Of a stretch of DNA of 64,000 bases, positions 45,603 to 54,129 are shown piece after piece. A program made the translations under genes and the position numbers. The stretch comes from JACMLD01 sp038207265 (lineage in GTDB: Bacteria; Bacteroidota; Bacteroidia; Chitinophagales; Chitinophagaceae), in NCBI GenBank assembly GCA_038207265.1, contig JBBQZZ010000017.1:42185-106184 (forward strand), written 5' to 3'. Position 1 is the stretch's first letter; every line of letters starts with the position of its first letter. The notes below the pieces were generated by a model. That model was not told the DNA's origin and made no database searches. It saw only the letters and a list, made by a program, of their open reading frames with translations.

Positions 45603-46211
45603 TTATGGTTTCGCATAAGCGAGGCGTCCTATTTCTTTAGAAATAAAGTAGCCATCAAGACCCTGACTGATTAATATTTCCGCTTCTGATAATGCTACAA
45701 ATCCATCCGGACCAACCAATTCAGCCTCTATTTCTACCTGTATGATACTGCCAATAATAAGTACGGTACCATTCAAAGGGATATCTATTTTTTCTTCGAA
45801 CTTCATTGCTATTTTCACCAAGGCTTCTTCTACAAATGGTGCGTGGCTACAAGGTTGATAAAATTCCTTGAAACCTGTTTTCACAAATTCAGAAATGCTT
45901 CTGTCGTACCTGGCTGATGTTTGGTGTGCTTTTTTATAATGCTTGGCCTGAATATAGTTTAAGGTATACTCTTTGGTATCCAGAATATTCTGCAACGTAT
46001 CTCTTTGAACATTACCCGGTCTGTTGACCAATCCAAACAACGCCGGGTTAGCGCCTAAATGAATGAGGGAATTAAATATGGCCAGGTTTGTATAACCATC
46101 CACGGACCTGGTGCCTACCAATACTGCCTGCCGAAATCCTGCCAATGAATTAATAAACGAAGTTCTGTAAAGTTGTTCTGACTGCTCTATGTCGGCTTTT
46201 CTTATAATCAT
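45603..46211 (-). CDS. Flavin reductase-like FMN-binding protein
   Basis: A 202-residue protein from the ATG at 46211, which lies one base after the photolyase-like gene's stop (TAA, C, ATG); the longer frame from 46244 would overlap that gene. It shows the flavin-reductase-like split-barrel pattern: RQAVLVGTRSVDGYTNLAIF, PALFGLVNRPGNVQRDTLQN, EYTLNYIQ and FEEKIDIPLNGTVLIIGSII. The family reduces or binds FMN/FAD. It is the last gene of a minus-strand unit with a photolyase-like flavoprotein, so it may supply reduced flavin to it. Confidence 0.85.
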   Translation of the reverse strand: MIIRKADIEQSEQLYRTSFINSLAGFRQAVLVGTRSVDGYTNLAIFNSLIHLGANPALFGLVNRPGNVQRDTLQNILDTKEYTLNYIQAKHYKKAHQTSARYDRSISEFVKTGFKEFYQPCSHAPFVEEALVKIAMKFEEKIDIPLNGTVLIIGSIIQVEIEAELVGPDGFVALSEAEILISQGLDGYFISKEIGRLAYAKP

Positions 46212-46212
46212 G

Positions 46213-47310
46213 TTACTGAATTTCTTTGACCAGGTATTTTTCAACTTGTTTCCAATAAGAAAAAAAAGAAGGGAAATAACCGGTTACCGCATTGGCAATC
46301 CAATCTCTTGGCTCTTCACTACCTGTATACCCTGCGTTAAGCGGATGTTCTTTATAATAAATTTTGTCTGAATTAAATTCCCTGGAAATAGATTCAAAAG
46401 AACCAGCATAAACCTGAAGATCAGGAATGTTTTTACTTAAATCCAGCATAAAATCAACGCATTTTTTACTTATCGGATTGCTCGAAAAAAAAGCCGGTTC
46501 TATAAGAAGTATCCTGTTACCTTTTTCATCTTTATGCCACTCAGGATCGAGGTTGTAATAATTATAAAAATAAACAGGAGAACGGGAATCAATTTTGATC
46601 ATTGAAGAAGCCGGTAAATCCAGCGTTGGAATGAAATGTTGCGAAAGAGATAATTGAGCTGGAACTTCCATTGTTTCTAGTGCCTCATAAGATATGTCTA
46701 AATAGGTGTTTACCTGGTTGGTGAAGGTATACTTGTTTATATTTTCCTGGTTGGCGTAGTACTTTTTATTACTGTTAGCACCTGCAACCCATTGCCAACT
46801 GCAGGCATTACTTGCCCAATCTCCGTCCAGCAAGTGATAATACATCCATTGCGCAGGATGCAACCAGTGTGATTTTGCAATATTACAAACCAGGGAAGCA
46901 GTGTACATTCTGCAATGGTTGTGCATGTAGCCGGTGCTGTACAATCGTTGAATGGCCCTGTCGACGCCTTCGATACCAGTGCTGGCATTTAAAACATTTG
47001 AAGGAATGGCATGATTCAAAACAGTTGGCTGTTGATGTTGAATATCCCGGTTCAAATTTCTTACCTGCCCCACCCGCTGAAAATAATCACGCCAGCAGAG
47101 TTCCTTTGCAAAAGCCAGGATTTCCTGTATTTTATAGCCTTTTTCCAACAACTTCTGAAGCACTTGCCGGGTGCTGATGACTCCTCTCGATATATAGGGT
47201 GACAAATAGGTGACTGCTCCGTTCTCGTAATTGCGGTTTTGCCCATATCTTATTGGATCAATTTGATCTATTTTTTCAAGAATGTTTTTATAGTCGGTTT
47301 CCCATTTCAT
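46213..47310 (-). CDS. Photolyase/cryptochrome-like protein with FAD domain first
   Basis: A 365-residue protein. Residues ~10-215 are the photolyase FAD-binding helical domain: YENGAVTYLSPYISRGVIST, FAKELCWRDYFQRVGQVRNL, YMHNHCRMYTASLVCNIAKS and LLDGDWASNACSWQWVAGA with YANQENINKYT. The usual N-terminal antenna Rossmann domain is missing in front. Residues ~255-365 instead form an alpha/beta-looking domain (RILLIEPAFFSSNPISKKCV, IPDLQVYAGSFESI, KIYYKEHPLN), as if the domain order were permuted. It is within an operon with a flavin reductase and a TIGR03643-like protein. Confidence 0.85.
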   Translation of the reverse strand: MKWETDYKNILEKIDQIDPIRYGQNRNYENGAVTYLSPYISRGVISTRQVLQKLLEKGYKIQEILAFAKELCWRDYFQRVGQVRNLNRDIQHQQPTVLNHAIPSNVLNASTGIEGVDRAIQRLYSTGYMHNHCRMYTASLVCNIAKSHWLHPAQWMYYHLLDGDWASNACSWQWVAGANSNKKYYANQENINKYTFTNQVNTYLDISYEALETMEVPAQLSLSQHFIPTLDLPASSMIKIDSRSPVYFYNYYNLDPEWHKDEKGNRILLIEPAFFSSNPISKKCVDFMLDLSKNIPDLQVYAGSFESISREFNSDKIYYKEHPLNAGYTGSEEPRDWIANAVTGYFPSFFSYWKQVEKYLVKEIQ

Positions 47311-47316
47311 ATCCAG

Positions 47317-47586
47317 CTATCGCTTACTTATTTTATTCATCGAGATTGTTCTTTGGAGACTGGATTTAAACCTGGTTATAGCAAGGTTTCTTTTTTTCGA
47401 ATGCTTTTGACTAACGCCGGTATTGACTCGTTTTCTCCATAAATTAAAACTGCTGCGTTTTAAGGTTCTACGCATGAGCGAGATTACTTCCGCTTCTGAA
47501 AAACCGAATTGTATTTTGATGGCTTCAAATGACGTTCTGTCTTCCCATGCCATTTCAATGATCCTATCAATGTCTTTTTGTTCCAT
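47317..47586 (-). CDS. TIGR03643/DUF2805 family small protein
   Basis: An 89-residue basic protein with the family signature: IDRIIEMAWEDRTSFEAIKI, QFGFSEAEVISLMRRTLK and SSFNLWRKRVNTG. The first half looks like a helix-turn-helix, and the tail is rich in Lys/Arg, so nucleic-acid binding is plausible but unproven. It sits 6 nt before the photolyase-like gene and 12 nt after the DUF2071 gene. Co-occurrence with photolyase-type genes is known for this family in Bacteroidota as far as I recall. Confidence 0.85.
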   Translation of the reverse strand: MEQKDIDRIIEMAWEDRTSFEAIKIQFGFSEAEVISLMRRTLKRSSFNLWRKRVNTGVSQKHSKKRNLAITRFKSSLQRTISMNKISKR

Positions 47587-47598
47587 CCATAAAATGAT

Positions 47599-48315
47599 TT
47601 AGAAGTTGGTTCGCTTCCATTTTACTGTAACCGGTGAGCCTTCTGCAATAATAACGGAGTCTGGTTGATGAGTATTTAAGAAAGAAAAATCTTTGCCATA
47701 CATAGCGTTAAAATCGCATTGGATAGAGTAGTCTATTACTTTATTGACAAACCATTTTGGATGATGAACACTGTATTCCTGTGAATGCTGGTCGTTTATT
47801 TTAGTATATCCGTAATAGTGTTCAAAGATGAATTCTTCAATGGTTTCTGGCAATATTTGCTCCTTTTTATTTACTGCATTTACACCGATATGATTCCACC
47901 TTTCCTTTATTTTCCATTCATATTTTATATGTTTGGATGTATTTCTGATGTCTGTTTTATTTTTTGTTGGAATTGCTATGTAATGTTCTTTGTACAGCCT
48001 GTTCGCCAGCCAAGCCACCGATTTATACGGAACTGTTTCATTTATGAAAACCACACCTCTTTTTATAGTGTCTCTTTCATTTCTTTTTACATAAAAGCGG
48101 AGATTAATTTCTTCAAATGTTCCAAAAAACGGAATAGGTATATTAAACAGGCTGGTTTGTTTAAACATAAAGCCAACCAGGCTCACATAAGTTTTGTTTT
48201 GGAATAAATCAAGTTCAACACCCTTTGGCAAATAGGGTTGTAAGACGCAGGGATCTAATGCATAGTTGGCCATGATTAAATTTTCCCAGCGTGCTGATAA
48301 AAAAGATTGTGCCAT
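47599..48315 (-). CDS. DUF2071/YqjF-like protein
   Basis: A 238-residue protein from the ATG at 48315; a longer frame from 48402 would overlap the SDR gene. It shows the YqjF-like pattern: FLSARWENLIMANYALDPCV, LQPYLPKGVELDLF, SLVGFMFKQTSLFNIPIPFF and INLRFYVKRNERDTIKRGVV, then HIGVNAVNKKEQ. Such proteins have an acetoacetate-decarboxylase-like fold and no firmly known activity in Bacteroidota. It lies between the SDR and the TIGR03643-like gene in the same operon. Confidence 0.85.
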   Translation of the reverse strand: MAQSFLSARWENLIMANYALDPCVLQPYLPKGVELDLFQNKTYVSLVGFMFKQTSLFNIPIPFFGTFEEINLRFYVKRNERDTIKRGVVFINETVPYKSVAWLANRLYKEHYIAIPTKNKTDIRNTSKHIKYEWKIKERWNHIGVNAVNKKEQILPETIEEFIFEHYYGYTKINDQHSQEYSVHHPKWFVNKVIDYSIQCDFNAMYGKDFSFLNTHQPDSVIIAEGSPVTVKWKRTNF

Positions 48316-48344
48316 CTTTATTAAAAAAAATATTTTTTCAATCC

Positions 48345-49043
48345 CTAACTTTTCAACGAAGACATACCGCCATCTACATGTAGTATTTGCCCAGTTATCC
48401 AACTTGCTTTTTCAGAAAGTATAAACGCCGACATATTTGCAATATCTTCTGTTGTACCAATTCTTTTTAAAGGGTGACGTTGTGCATTGGCTTCTTTTTT
48501 TTGATCGCTATTTAAAAATGACGCTGCTAACGGTGTATCGACCAGTGAAGGAGCAATGCAGTTTACCCTTATTTTGGGTGCATACTCTGCCGCCAGGGCT
48601 TTTGTGAGCCCTTCCAGTGCTCCTTTAGAAGCCGCGACCTGCGTATGAAAAGATAAGCCTGTTTGTACGGCAATGGTAGAAAATAAAATAATAGACGCAT
48701 TTTCAGCTTCCTTTAGTTTTGGCAAAACCGCTTGAATTATACGGATGGCGCCAATTACCTGCAACCGGTAATCCATTTCAAAATCTTCAGGTTTGATTCT
48801 TTCAAATGGCCGTAAGTTGATGCTGCCCGGACAGTAAACCAAACCACTTAGTTCACTGGGTATAAAATCCAGCGAAAGAACTTCATCTAAAATATTTAAC
48901 TGATGAAAATGTATATGTTGGTTTTCAACTGCCGGTTGACTTTTATGAAATGTTGCAATTACGCGATGGCCCGATTCAGCAAGTTGATTAGCCAATGCTC
49001 GGCCTATGCCGCTTGAGCCACCGATTATTAAGTAATTCCCCAT
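48345..49043 (-). CDS. Short-chain dehydrogenase/reductase, catalytic Tyr replaced
   Basis: A 232-residue classical SDR. The NAD(P) motif is LIIGGSSGIGRALANQL, followed by VYCPGSINL (NAG-like), IILFSTIAVQTGLSFH (Ser) and the C-terminal PSLVDTPLA and GQILHVDGGMSS. The YxxxK position reads VAASK, so the Tyr is Val; the Lys is kept. It may still bind nucleotide but is unlikely to catalyse in the normal way, unless the nearby His (SFHTQ) takes over. First large gene of the photolyase-containing operon. Confidence 0.85.
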   Translation of the reverse strand: MGNYLIIGGSSGIGRALANQLAESGHRVIATFHKSQPAVENQHIHFHQLNILDEVLSLDFIPSELSGLVYCPGSINLRPFERIKPEDFEMDYRLQVIGAIRIIQAVLPKLKEAENASIILFSTIAVQTGLSFHTQVAASKGALEGLTKALAAEYAPKIRVNCIAPSLVDTPLAASFLNSDQKKEANAQRHPLKRIGTTEDIANMSAFILSEKASWITGQILHVDGGMSSLKS

Positions 49044-49158
49044 TATTAATTAGTTATAATGACAAAAACTATTAATGAATGCTTGCGTTAATTCCGCACA
49101 GTGATCCAATGAAATGATATCACATTTTTTTACACCGGTTGCGGGAGAAAATCAGGAT

Positions 49159-49257
49159 TTATTGTCTTTGTTTTTTCATTTCCCTCAAAGCCAATAAGAA
49201 CCCAGTTGCGAATAGCAACGTAATAAACCCTGCGAAATATGGTATTATTTCAATCAT
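49159..49257 (-). CDS. Tiny 32-residue membrane protein
   Basis: A 32-codon frame with a stop at 49159-49161. Its ATG overlaps the last codons and the TGA of the upstream 61-residue gene, so translational coupling is likely. The product is one hydrophobic helix (IIPYFAGFITLLFATGFLLA) followed by a basic end (LREMKKQRQ). It looks like a real small membrane protein rather than noise because of the coupled start and clear topology. It may be partner or cofactor of the gene before it. Function unknown. Confidence 0.5.
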   Translation of the reverse strand: MIEIIPYFAGFITLLFATGFLLALREMKKQRQ

Positions 49258-49435
49258 TTTTCTTTCTGTTTAGCAGTTTTAAATAAATGCCAAAAGCCAG
49301 GATGGAGGGTACCCAGATACCAATAAATATAGCGGCTGTTGATTCTCCTTTGAAATACAGTATTTCAGAGAATATAAGTGAAAGAAATGCCGCGATAAAT
49401 AATAATTTATCGGTTGTTGTAAAATTTTTTAGCAT
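49250..49435 (-). CDS. 61-residue membrane protein
   Basis: A two-helix membrane protein (LLFIAAFLSLIFSEILYF, then STAAIFIGIWVPSILAFGIY) with a charged C-terminus KLLNRKKND. I do not recognise a family. Its stop overlaps the ATG of the 32-residue gene by 8 nt, so the two are probably expressed together. It lies upstream of the SDR in the light/redox cluster; about 200 bp separate them. Confidence 0.55.
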   Translation of the reverse strand: MLKNFTTTDKLLFIAAFLSLIFSEILYFKGESTAAIFIGIWVPSILAFGIYLKLLNRKKND

Positions 49436-49651
49436 GATTTTTATTTATTTTAAATTTTGAGTAACATGGATGGAAATATAGTATTACAGGATCGGGATTT
49501 GCCTTGCTAACATAGAAGCATAAACGCTGAATGACTTCACAACATGGTCAGAAAGTAATGATATAATTAAAGGTAAGCCTTCCAGCTATATAAACGACTT
49601 GTTCCAGCTTCCTTAAGTACACATGACATCATTGTGTAAACCAAGGTCCAT

Positions 49652-49906
49652 TTATTTATCAACAACAGCGACCAGGATTTTAGGGTACTCGTTATTTTCA
49701 TTTACCCATTTTGCAAAAATGTTACTGTTAATGGGTTCAAAAATATCCTTGTCTTTTTGTTCTTCCGGGAGTGCTTTTATCGGAACCAGGATAATATAAT
49801 AAGGCTCCGTATAATCATAGTGTTTGTCAATGGTAAGCCCCTTGATGTGAAAAAATTTATACCCCCGTTTGTCCAGTTTATCCAATGTTTCCTGTGTATA
49901 TGCCAT
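49652..49906 (-). CDS. Conserved hypothetical 84-residue protein
   Basis: A small soluble protein with the phrases YTQETLDKLDKRGYKFFHIK, GLTIDKHYDYTEPYYIILVP and KDKDIFEPINSNIFAKWV. I remember similar short proteins in Bacteroidota but no function. The start at 49906 (MAYTQETL) gives the compact family length; ATGs at 49942 and 49981 are also in frame and would add residues with four Cys/Met-rich positions. It lies between the membrane-protein pair and the fasciclin gene. Confidence 0.6.
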   Translation of the reverse strand: MAYTQETLDKLDKRGYKFFHIKGLTIDKHYDYTEPYYIILVPIKALPEEQKDKDIFEPINSNIFAKWVNENNEYPKILVAVVDK

Positions 49907-50070
49907 TGTACCTGACAAGGCATCAGTGATTGCTTTCCTCATACAATATAATTGATAGTGGCAACCGTCTTCTGGTACCACACCTCCTTGAAAATGGAAA
50001 TAACATCAGTCCCAGGTAATTCCTTTACTGTAATTTTTTATCTTTTAAACCGAAAGACCGATATACTATA

Positions 50071-50119
50071 AAACGGGGCATAAAAACAAAACCCATTTTT
50101 CATTTTTAGTGCCCCGTTT
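50071..50119 (-). terminator. Inverted repeat downstream of the fasciclin gene
   Basis: AAACGGGGCA (50071-50080) and TGCCCCGTTT (50110-50119) pair perfectly over 10 bp around a 29-nt AT-rich loop, 35 nt after the fasciclin stop. The tail is AT-rich but not a clean U run, so it may be a terminator or a mRNA 3' stabiliser. Confidence 0.5.
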
Positions 50120-50153
50120 CAGTTGAAAAACATATAACTGTCATTCTCCACTA

Positions 50154-50672
50154 TTACTTTGGCATCAAAACACTGTCTACAACATGAATCACGCCATTGC
50201 TTGCTTTTAAATCTGTTGTTACAACGGTTGACTTTCCGCCATTTTCATCCGTTATTACAACTTTACCATTCTCAAGTGTTGCGGTTATCATACCTCCGCC
50301 AACGGTTTTTAATTCAGCTTTTCCATTTCCCTTTTTAATTGCCGCTAATACTTGTTTGGCATCCAGGTTTCCTACAACTACATGATAAGTAAGAATGGCA
50401 GTAAGCTTCTCTTTATTTTCCGGTTTCAAGAGTGTTTCAACAGTACCTGCTGGCAATTTTGAAAAAGCATCGTTCGTAGGCGCAAAAACTGTAAACGGTC
50501 CTTTGCCTTTGAGCGTCCCCACTAAATCTGCAGCTTTTATAGCAGCAACCAGGGTTGTGTGAGCTTTTGAACCTGCGGCAACATCAACAATATCAGACTT
50601 TGATTGTGAAAATGCATGCATTCCGAACAGGCTTATTGCAACGAAAAGAAATTTTGCTTTAAATAATTTCAT
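50154..50672 (-). CDS. Secreted fasciclin (FAS1) domain protein
   Basis: A 172-residue protein with a signal peptide ending HAFSQ and one FAS1 domain: TTLVAAIKAADLVGTLKGKG, PFTVFAPTNDAFSKLPAGTV, LTAILTYHVVVGNLDAKQVL, ATLENGKVVITDENGG and ASNGVIHVVDSVLMPK. Both FAS1 conserved boxes (H1 FTVFAPT, H2 NGVIHVID-like) are intact. The family mediates adhesion or matrix binding at the cell surface. It has its own spacer and a terminator-like repeat, so it is probably a single-gene transcript near the photolyase operon. Confidence 0.93.
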   Translation of the reverse strand: MKLFKAKFLFVAISLFGMHAFSQSKSDIVDVAAGSKAHTTLVAAIKAADLVGTLKGKGPFTVFAPTNDAFSKLPAGTVETLLKPENKEKLTAILTYHVVVGNLDAKQVLAAIKKGNGKAELKTVGGGMITATLENGKVVITDENGGKSTVVTTDLKASNGVIHVVDSVLMPK

Positions 50673-51136
50673 GATTGTTAATTTGTGTTAATGAATAAAT
50701 GTGGTATCTAAAAAACCAGCGCTGATTTTGTTTAAATTTCAATACCGATTCATTAAACAGTTTATTACTTTAAAAGGTTCAGGGTTTATAATAATAAATA
50801 GCGAGGATAATAGGTCGCAACCTTTTCCCAGCCATTACAGGACCGGAAAACAGGCTCCGGGGAGAAAACGTTTATTTAGCTATCTGGCAATAGAAGGAAT
50901 TCAATTTGAACCCATTATGTGGAAAAGCAGCAATTCTATTGAATGTAAAGTAGAGGAGACGCTCTTTACTGAAAAAGGTTTCTCATGTTGCGAAAAAAAT
51001 ATGTCTTATTGATAAGAACAAAACCCGTAATCATTTTTAGGACCTAATACTTCATTTCATAATACTTTGGCTTTTGAATTTTCAAGTAAAATTTTTTACC
51101 CGCTATTTTCTGCCGTCAGACCAATTAACAGCAAAC
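50673..51136. other. Intergenic, no supported gene
   Basis: 464 bp upstream of the fasciclin gene and downstream of the membrane protein at 51137. A plus-strand frame of 103 codons (50701-51012) has a GTG start and no family features. It may contain the fasciclin promoter, but I see no good -7 box. Confidence 0.45.
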
Positions 51137-51730
51137 TCAGACTTCTTCATTTGTATTTCTTATCTCCAGGTTTTCTGGTTCTGGTGGCGCTTTTTTTGAA
51201 GCTCTTTTGTATTGCCATAAAAAGAAAAATCCCCAGCAAAGGCTTGTCATGTGAATGGATTGATAACTGATTTTTCTCCATAATAAATAATCAGCTTTCG
51301 AGGCATCTGTTTTTACCAATATTAACCCGATAAGCGAAGGAACTATTGCAAGTACGCCTATTGCTTTTATAAATACCGCGAATGGAGTATAAAAACAGAT
51401 TAATATCATAGATGGCAATAGAAAATAAAATGAAGATGCCCAAATATCAACCCCTACTGTTTGTTCCTGGAAGTCTTTGGCCAGAAAAAAAACACCCCAT
51501 GCAATAGATAACATCGTGAACCCTCCTGCGGCCATATCCCACCCGTCCCTTGCCAGTTTCATCGCAACTAGAATAGTGCCTGTAATAAAAATAGCATCTA
51601 CAAATTTGTATACCACTTCTCTACCTTCTTTTTCAAATATATCCGCGGCAAAACCTATCGTACTTGCAAGAAGGAAGCATATCATTAAAGCAAAAACAAC
51701 CTGCCTGTCTGTCTTTTCATGATGACTCAT
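51137..51730 (-). CDS. Polytopic membrane protein of unknown function
   Basis: A 197-residue protein with about six hydrophobic segments (VVFALMICFLLASTIGFAA, FVDAIFITGTILVAMKLA, AAGGFTMLSIAWGVFFLA, SFYFLLPSMILICFYTPF, AIGVLAIVPSLIGLILV and SIHMTSLCWGFFFLWQY) and a soluble, charged C-terminal tail. No family is recognised. It may relate to the DoxX or small-solute exporter-like groups, but I have no motif to say so. It is divergent from the M13 peptidase gene. Confidence 0.6.
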   Translation of the reverse strand: MSHHEKTDRQVVFALMICFLLASTIGFAADIFEKEGREVVYKFVDAIFITGTILVAMKLARDGWDMAAGGFTMLSIAWGVFFLAKDFQEQTVGVDIWASSFYFLLPSMILICFYTPFAVFIKAIGVLAIVPSLIGLILVKTDASKADYLLWRKISYQSIHMTSLCWGFFFLWQYKRASKKAPPEPENLEIRNTNEEV

Positions 51731-52067
51731 AAGCTCATTATTTAAGTAAAAATAAATGAAATAGTATTAATACTTCAATTGCCCGGGTTACTGGTTTTAC
51801 CAATTAATATCTTTCCTATGGTAATAAAATTATGCAAGGTGAAACTTTTACAGGTTAGCAGGTTTTATGAACGGTATTTGAAAATGTTCCATTCGTAGTT
51901 GCTGCTCACCATTTGGTGAAGGTTTGTCTTTGAGAATATCAAACAGTGCAGACATGCAATTCTTTGTCAATTGGCAACGCTGTTCACTGCAACATTATAA
52001 TCTCGTTGACTGCAGACACAAACCCATCGCAATTAAAAGATCATTACCTTTAAAAAAAACCACTGGT
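51731..52067. other. Divergent spacer upstream of the M13 peptidase
   Basis: 337 bp shared by the membrane-protein gene and the M13 gene. A plus-strand frame open from 51924 is only an upstream extension of the M13 frame and has no signal-peptide character. No inverted repeat or -7 box stands out. Confidence 0.4.
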
Positions 52068-54098
52068 ATGCATAAACTTTTCTACCTGCTGTTAATAATT
52101 TGTTTTATAAACGCCTGCAATACTCCTGCAACCAAACCCGATGCTCATTCGATAGATTTTGTTGACCGCAGCGGCCTTGACAGCTCTATTAAACCCGGCG
52201 ACAACTTCTTTCGCTATGTTAATGGCCGTTGGTACGACACTGCAAAAATAGCGGATGACCAAACTGGTGTTGGTTCTTATATGTTTCTTAATATTCCGCA
52301 AAAACAGTTATTGCAAAATGTACTCGACAGTGTTTCAACAATGCAGCATACCAATGGAAGCATCGACCAGAAGGTGGGTGATTTCTACGCTTCCGGTATG
52401 GATACTGCAACCATTAACCAGCGTGGATTTCAACCCATTCAATCCATACTTGCAAAACTGGAGGCAGTTAGCAACCTGCCATCGCTTATGAATTTTGTGG
52501 CAACTCAAATGAAAACAGGCAACCCGTCGATCATTGGATTTGGAATTTCGCCCGACAATAAAAATGGCAACATTAATATCGCCCATGTTTACCAGGCAGG
52601 TATTGGCTTACCCGACCGCGAATATTATTTTAAAACAGATTCATCTACGTTGGCTATTCAACAAGCCTATAGAAAATATATCAGCACTTTGTTTCAATTA
52701 ACCGGAAGTGATCTTGCTACTGCAAATAAGAATGCGGAAATAGTTTACAGCATTGAAAAGCAGTTGGCGGCATCGCATAAAACAAATATTGAGCTCAGGG
52801 ATGTGAATGCAAATTACCATAAAACGGCGGTAGCACTCATTAACAAAACACAGGCAGGAATAGGTTGGGAAACACTGTTAACAAACCTGGGTGCAAAAAC
52901 CGATTCTATTGATGTAGCACAGCCAGTCTATTATGATAAGTTAAATGCATTACTAAAATCCGCTTCCATCAATGACTGGAAAATCTATCTGAAAACAGGA
53001 ACGCTGGAGAAATACACTGACGCATTGAGCAAACCATTCCTGGATGCTTCATTTGAACTCACCAAAGTTTTATCAGGCCAGGCAGTACAGAAATCACGCG
53101 AACAGATTATGACGGCGAACGTCGACAACCATTTGGGAGAAGCATTAGGGCAGCTTTATGTAAAAAGATATTTTAATGAGGATGCAAAAAAACGAGTGCT
53201 CGCATTGGTGAACAACTTGCAGAAATCTTTCGAAAACAGGATCAATCATCTCGACTGGATGAGTGACAGCACCAAACAAAAAGCAAAAGAAAAATTGTAC
53301 GCTATCGGAAAAAAAATTGGTTATCCTGATAAATGGAGAAATTATGATAATGTTCAGATCGACAGAAATAAATACTTCGAAAACTTACTTTCGCTAAACC
53401 AGAACGACTATCAATATCAATTGGCAAAATTGAATATGCCACTTGATAAAACAGAATGGAGCACAACTCCTTCAACGGTTACCGCGTATAATAATTCATC
53501 TCCAAATGAAATCGTCTTCCCCGCTGGCATTTTGCAATATCCTTACTTCGATTTTCTGGCGGATGACGCCATCAACTATGGTGGAATAGGAATGGTGATT
53601 GGACATGAGCTGACACATGCATTTGATGACCAGGGTGCACAGTATGATAAGGATGGTAATGTAAAAAACTGGTGGACGAAAGAAGATTATGAAAAATTCA
53701 GGGCAAAAACAAAAACAGTCATTGACTTGTACAGTTCGTTTACTATTCTTGATACGCTGCATATCAAAGGCGGTTTGACAGTGGGAGAAAATACCGCCGA
53801 CAACGGTGGCATTGCAATTGCTTACGATGCTTTCAAAATGACGGACCAGGGAAAAGACTCGGTTAAGATTGATGGCTTTACACCAGACCAACGATTCTTT
53901 TTATCTATCGCAAGGATATGGAGGGTAAAAACCAGAGATGCGTTTTTGCGTATGTATGTAAATACCAACCCGCACTCTCCTGCTATGTGGCGTGTAAATG
54001 GACCCCTTATGAGTTTTGCACCTTTCTATAAAGCATTTAACGTGCAGCCTGGCGATAAAAATTACTTACCCGAAGATCAACGAATAAAGATTTGGTAA
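52068..54098 (+). CDS. Lipoprotein M13 family metallopeptidase (neprilysin-like)
   Basis: A 676-residue protein. I chose ATG 52068 because it begins a lipoprotein signal (LLLIICFINAC, Cys near 17); the frame extends to 51924 without signal character. Features: SSIKPGDNFFRYVNGRW, FPAGILQYPYFD, zinc motif VIGHELTHAFDDQGAQYDK (His513, Glu514, His517), TVGENTADNGGIAIAYDAF (third ligand Glu) and the C-terminal NPHSPAMWRVNGPL. This is the normal M13 length. It probably cleaves peptides at the outer-membrane face. The ATP-grasp gene starts 31 nt later. Confidence 0.93.
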   Translation: MHKLFYLLLIICFINACNTPATKPDAHSIDFVDRSGLDSSIKPGDNFFRYVNGRWYDTAKIADDQTGVGSYMFLNIPQKQLLQNVLDSVSTMQHTNGSIDQKVGDFYASGMDTATINQRGFQPIQSILAKLEAVSNLPSLMNFVATQMKTGNPSIIGFGISPDNKNGNINIAHVYQAGIGLPDREYYFKTDSSTLAIQQAYRKYISTLFQLTGSDLATANKNAEIVYSIEKQLAASHKTNIELRDVNANYHKTAVALINKTQAGIGWETLLTNLGAKTDSIDVAQPVYYDKLNALLKSASINDWKIYLKTGTLEKYTDALSKPFLDASFELTKVLSGQAVQKSREQIMTANVDNHLGEALGQLYVKRYFNEDAKKRVLALVNNLQKSFENRINHLDWMSDSTKQKAKEKLYAIGKKIGYPDKWRNYDNVQIDRNKYFENLLSLNQNDYQYQLAKLNMPLDKTEWSTTPSTVTAYNNSSPNEIVFPAGILQYPYFDFLADDAINYGGIGMVIGHELTHAFDDQGAQYDKDGNVKNWWTKEDYEKFRAKTKTVIDLYSSFTILDTLHIKGGLTVGENTADNGGIAIAYDAFKMTDQGKDSVKIDGFTPDQRFFLSIARIWRVKTRDAFLRMYVNTNPHSPAMWRVNGPLMSFAPFYKAFNVQPGDKNYLPEDQRIKIW

Positions 54099-54129
54099 AA
54101 CAATTTTCTGTTGCAGCTATGCCCTTTTT

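Noticed and set aside
50701..51012. 103-codon plus-strand frame as a gene
   Set aside because: GTG start, composition unlike neighbouring genes and no family features. It lies opposite the likely promoter of the fasciclin gene.
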